This document shows, piece after piece, positions 39,507 through 40,636 of a stretch of DNA of 40,636 nucleotides (positions are counted from its first letter, which is position 1; every line of letters starts with the position of its first letter). The notes beneath the pieces were generated by a model. That model worked only from the letters and a program-made list of their open reading frames with translations, was not told the DNA's origin and did not search any database. Position numbers and translations under genes: made by a program. The stretch is from Eubacterium sp. (GTDB taxonomy: Bacteria > Bacillota > Clostridia > Oscillospirales > Acutalibacteraceae): positions 1-40,636 of the forward strand of contig JAFLRY010000017.1 in assembly GCA_022511205.1 (NCBI GenBank), in the 5' to 3' direction.

Positions 39507-40636
39507 ATGTATATAGGCGAGCTTTTAGCGAAAAAAGAAGAATATATAGGACAAGCCGTTACCGTAAACGGCTGGGTAAGGAATCACAGAAAGCAGAAGA
39601 ATATCGGCTTCGTTGATTTTTATGACGGAACTACATTTGGCGTTTTACAGCTCGTTTACGATGCTTCCGATGAGAATTTAAAAAAGCCCGCAAGTTTGCT
39701 GAAGGTAGGAAGTTGCGCACGAGTTACCGGAAAAGTGGTGTTAAACGACTGGAACGGAACGATCGAAATTTCACTTTCGGACGTTGAGGTGCTGGGAGAA
39801 TGTGACGACGATTACCCCATTCAGCCCAAAAGACACTCTCTTGAATTCCTGCGTGAAAACGCCTATCTCCGCCCCAGAACGAGACTTTTCCAGGCGGTAT
39901 TCAGAGTTAGAAGCATTGCTTCAATGGCAATTCACGAGTATTTCCAGAAAAACGGCTATATTTACGTTCATACTCCCCTGTTCACAACCAACGACGCCGA
40001 GGGCGCGGGAGACACGTTTACAGTAACGACTTACGATCCTTTAAATAATGATAAAGAGGATTATGCCGACGACTTTTTCGGCAGTCACGCTTCGTTAGCC
40101 GTAACGGGTCAGCTTGAGGCGGAGACCTTTGCTCTTGCCTTCAGCAAAGTATACACCTTCGGCCCCACATTCAGAGCCGAGAATTCAAACACCCGCACCC
40201 ACGCTTCGGAATTCTGGATGATCGAGCCTGAGATCGCCTTTACTGATCTGTTCGGCTTAATGGATATCGAGGAGGATTTCCTTAAGTCCATCCTTAAAAC
40301 CGTTAGAGAACGCTGCGATCTCGAACTGGATTTCCTTTCCAAATTCAACAATATCGATCTCAAAAAGAGGATCGACGATCTCATTGATTCAAAGATCGTC
40401 CGTATCTCCTTCGAAGAAGCGATCACTTTGTTAAAGGAAGCGGACGCCACAGAGAATTTCGAATTCAAACCCGATTATAATGCTGATCTCGCCAGAGAGC
40501 ATGAAAAATATCTTACTGAAAAGAAATTCAACGCGCCGGTATTCGTATACAACTGGCCTAAGGAATTCAAGGCGTTTTATATGTATCAGAATGATGACGG
40601 CAAAACCGTCGGCGCGGTTGACCTGCTCGTTCCCGA
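39507..40636 (+). CDS. asnS: Asparagine--tRNA ligase (3' end outside window)
   Basis: 376 residues of a class IIb aminoacyl-tRNA synthetase are visible; the full family length is about 460, so roughly the last 85 residues are missing. An N-terminal OB-fold anticodon-binding domain (about residues 1-110) has VTVNGWVRNHRKQKNIGFVD. The catalytic domain starts near YLRPRTRLFQAVFRVRS (motif 1 area), with motif 2 as FGPTFRAENSNTRTHASEFWMIEPE in two parts. The EFWMIEPE form with Asn-type residues separates it from AspRS. AAGGAG lies 8 bases upstream of the ATG. The leader is too short for a T-box, which many Firmicutes asnS genes have. Confidence 0.95.
   Translation, partial: MYIGELLAKKEEYIGQAVTVNGWVRNHRKQKNIGFVDFYDGTTFGVLQLVYDASDENLKKPASLLKVGSCARVTGKVVLNDWNGTIEISLSDVEVLGECDDDYPIQPKRHSLEFLRENAYLRPRTRLFQAVFRVRSIASMAIHEYFQKNGYIYVHTPLFTTNDAEGAGDTFTVTTYDPLNNDKEDYADDFFGSHASLAVTGQLEAETFALAFSKVYTFGPTFRAENSNTRTHASEFWMIEPEIAFTDLFGLMDIEEDFLKSILKTVRERCDLELDFLSKFNNIDLKKRIDDLIDSKIVRISFEEAITLLKEADATENFEFKPDYNADLAREHEKYLTEKKFNAPVFVYNWPKEFKAFYMYQNDDGKTVGAVDLLVP

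Noticed and set aside
1-40636. CRISPR arrays, insertion sequences, prophage genes, tRNA or rRNA genes
   Set aside because: No regularly spaced repeats, transposase or integrase frames, phage structural genes, or tRNA/rRNA-like sequences were recognised on either strand; a tRNAscan or ISfinder run could still add a missed item.

Overview
The window looks like chromosomal DNA of a low-to-moderate GC, strictly anaerobic Gram-positive bacterium of the Clostridia, most likely a gut Oscillospirales/Ruminococcaceae-type genome. Reasons: an oxygen-sensitive class III ribonucleotide reductase (nrdD-nrdG), a sporulation phosphatase (spoIIE), a class B sortase, split transketolase genes, ZapA and YlmH homologues, strong AGGAGG-type ribosome binding sites, and textbook TTGACA-17-TATAAT promoters. 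No tRNA, rRNA, CRISPR array, insertion sequence or prophage was recognised. Most of the window is core metabolism and envelope functions.

Left part (1-5750): the tail of a + strand gene, then a - strand pair of unknown genes preceded by a complete SAM-clan riboswitch/attenuator. Next is thiT (thiamine ECF S-component) behind a TPP riboswitch with its own terminator. On the + strand, nrdD-nrdG follow a promoter carrying two NrdR-like boxes 42 bp apart, then a membrane-anchored C39-like protease.

5752-14090 is a long - strand stretch: tktA-tktB (split transketolase), a hairpin, then two HAD phosphatases (Cof type and YjjG type). Upstream of these is a marR / ABC / ABC / sortase B unit in which the two ABC proteins form a typical heterodimeric exporter with one degenerate ATP site. 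A perfect 12-bp palindrome just downstream of the marR promoter is a good autoregulatory operator candidate. rsmA and a MATE exporter diverge from marR on the + strand.

16670-31501 is again almost all on the - strand. It holds an MFS/GPH-type transporter translationally coupled to a membrane-anchored BspA-type leucine-rich repeat protein, a GH27 alpha-galactosidase, a PHP phosphoesterase and a zapA / U32 / maf operon with a palindrome inside its promoter. It continues with rpe coupled to two envelope proteins of poorly known function and then mgtE, and ends with an ECF sigma factor overlapping a polytopic probable anti-sigma protein.

31671-40636: an ABC-F ATPase (+), spoIIE followed closely by glmS (-), ilvE (+), a short imperfect-palindromic repeat, ylmH (-), and the start of asnS (+). 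ylmH and asnS are driven by back-to-back promoters; the ylmH promoter is placed so that the mRNA should be leaderless.

The most unusual items are the P4-less SAM riboswitch that controls genes of unknown function, the sortase attached to a MarR/ABC exporter operon, the leaderless ylmH promoter, the rpe-envelope gene cluster, and the possible extra translational switch in the thiT leader.
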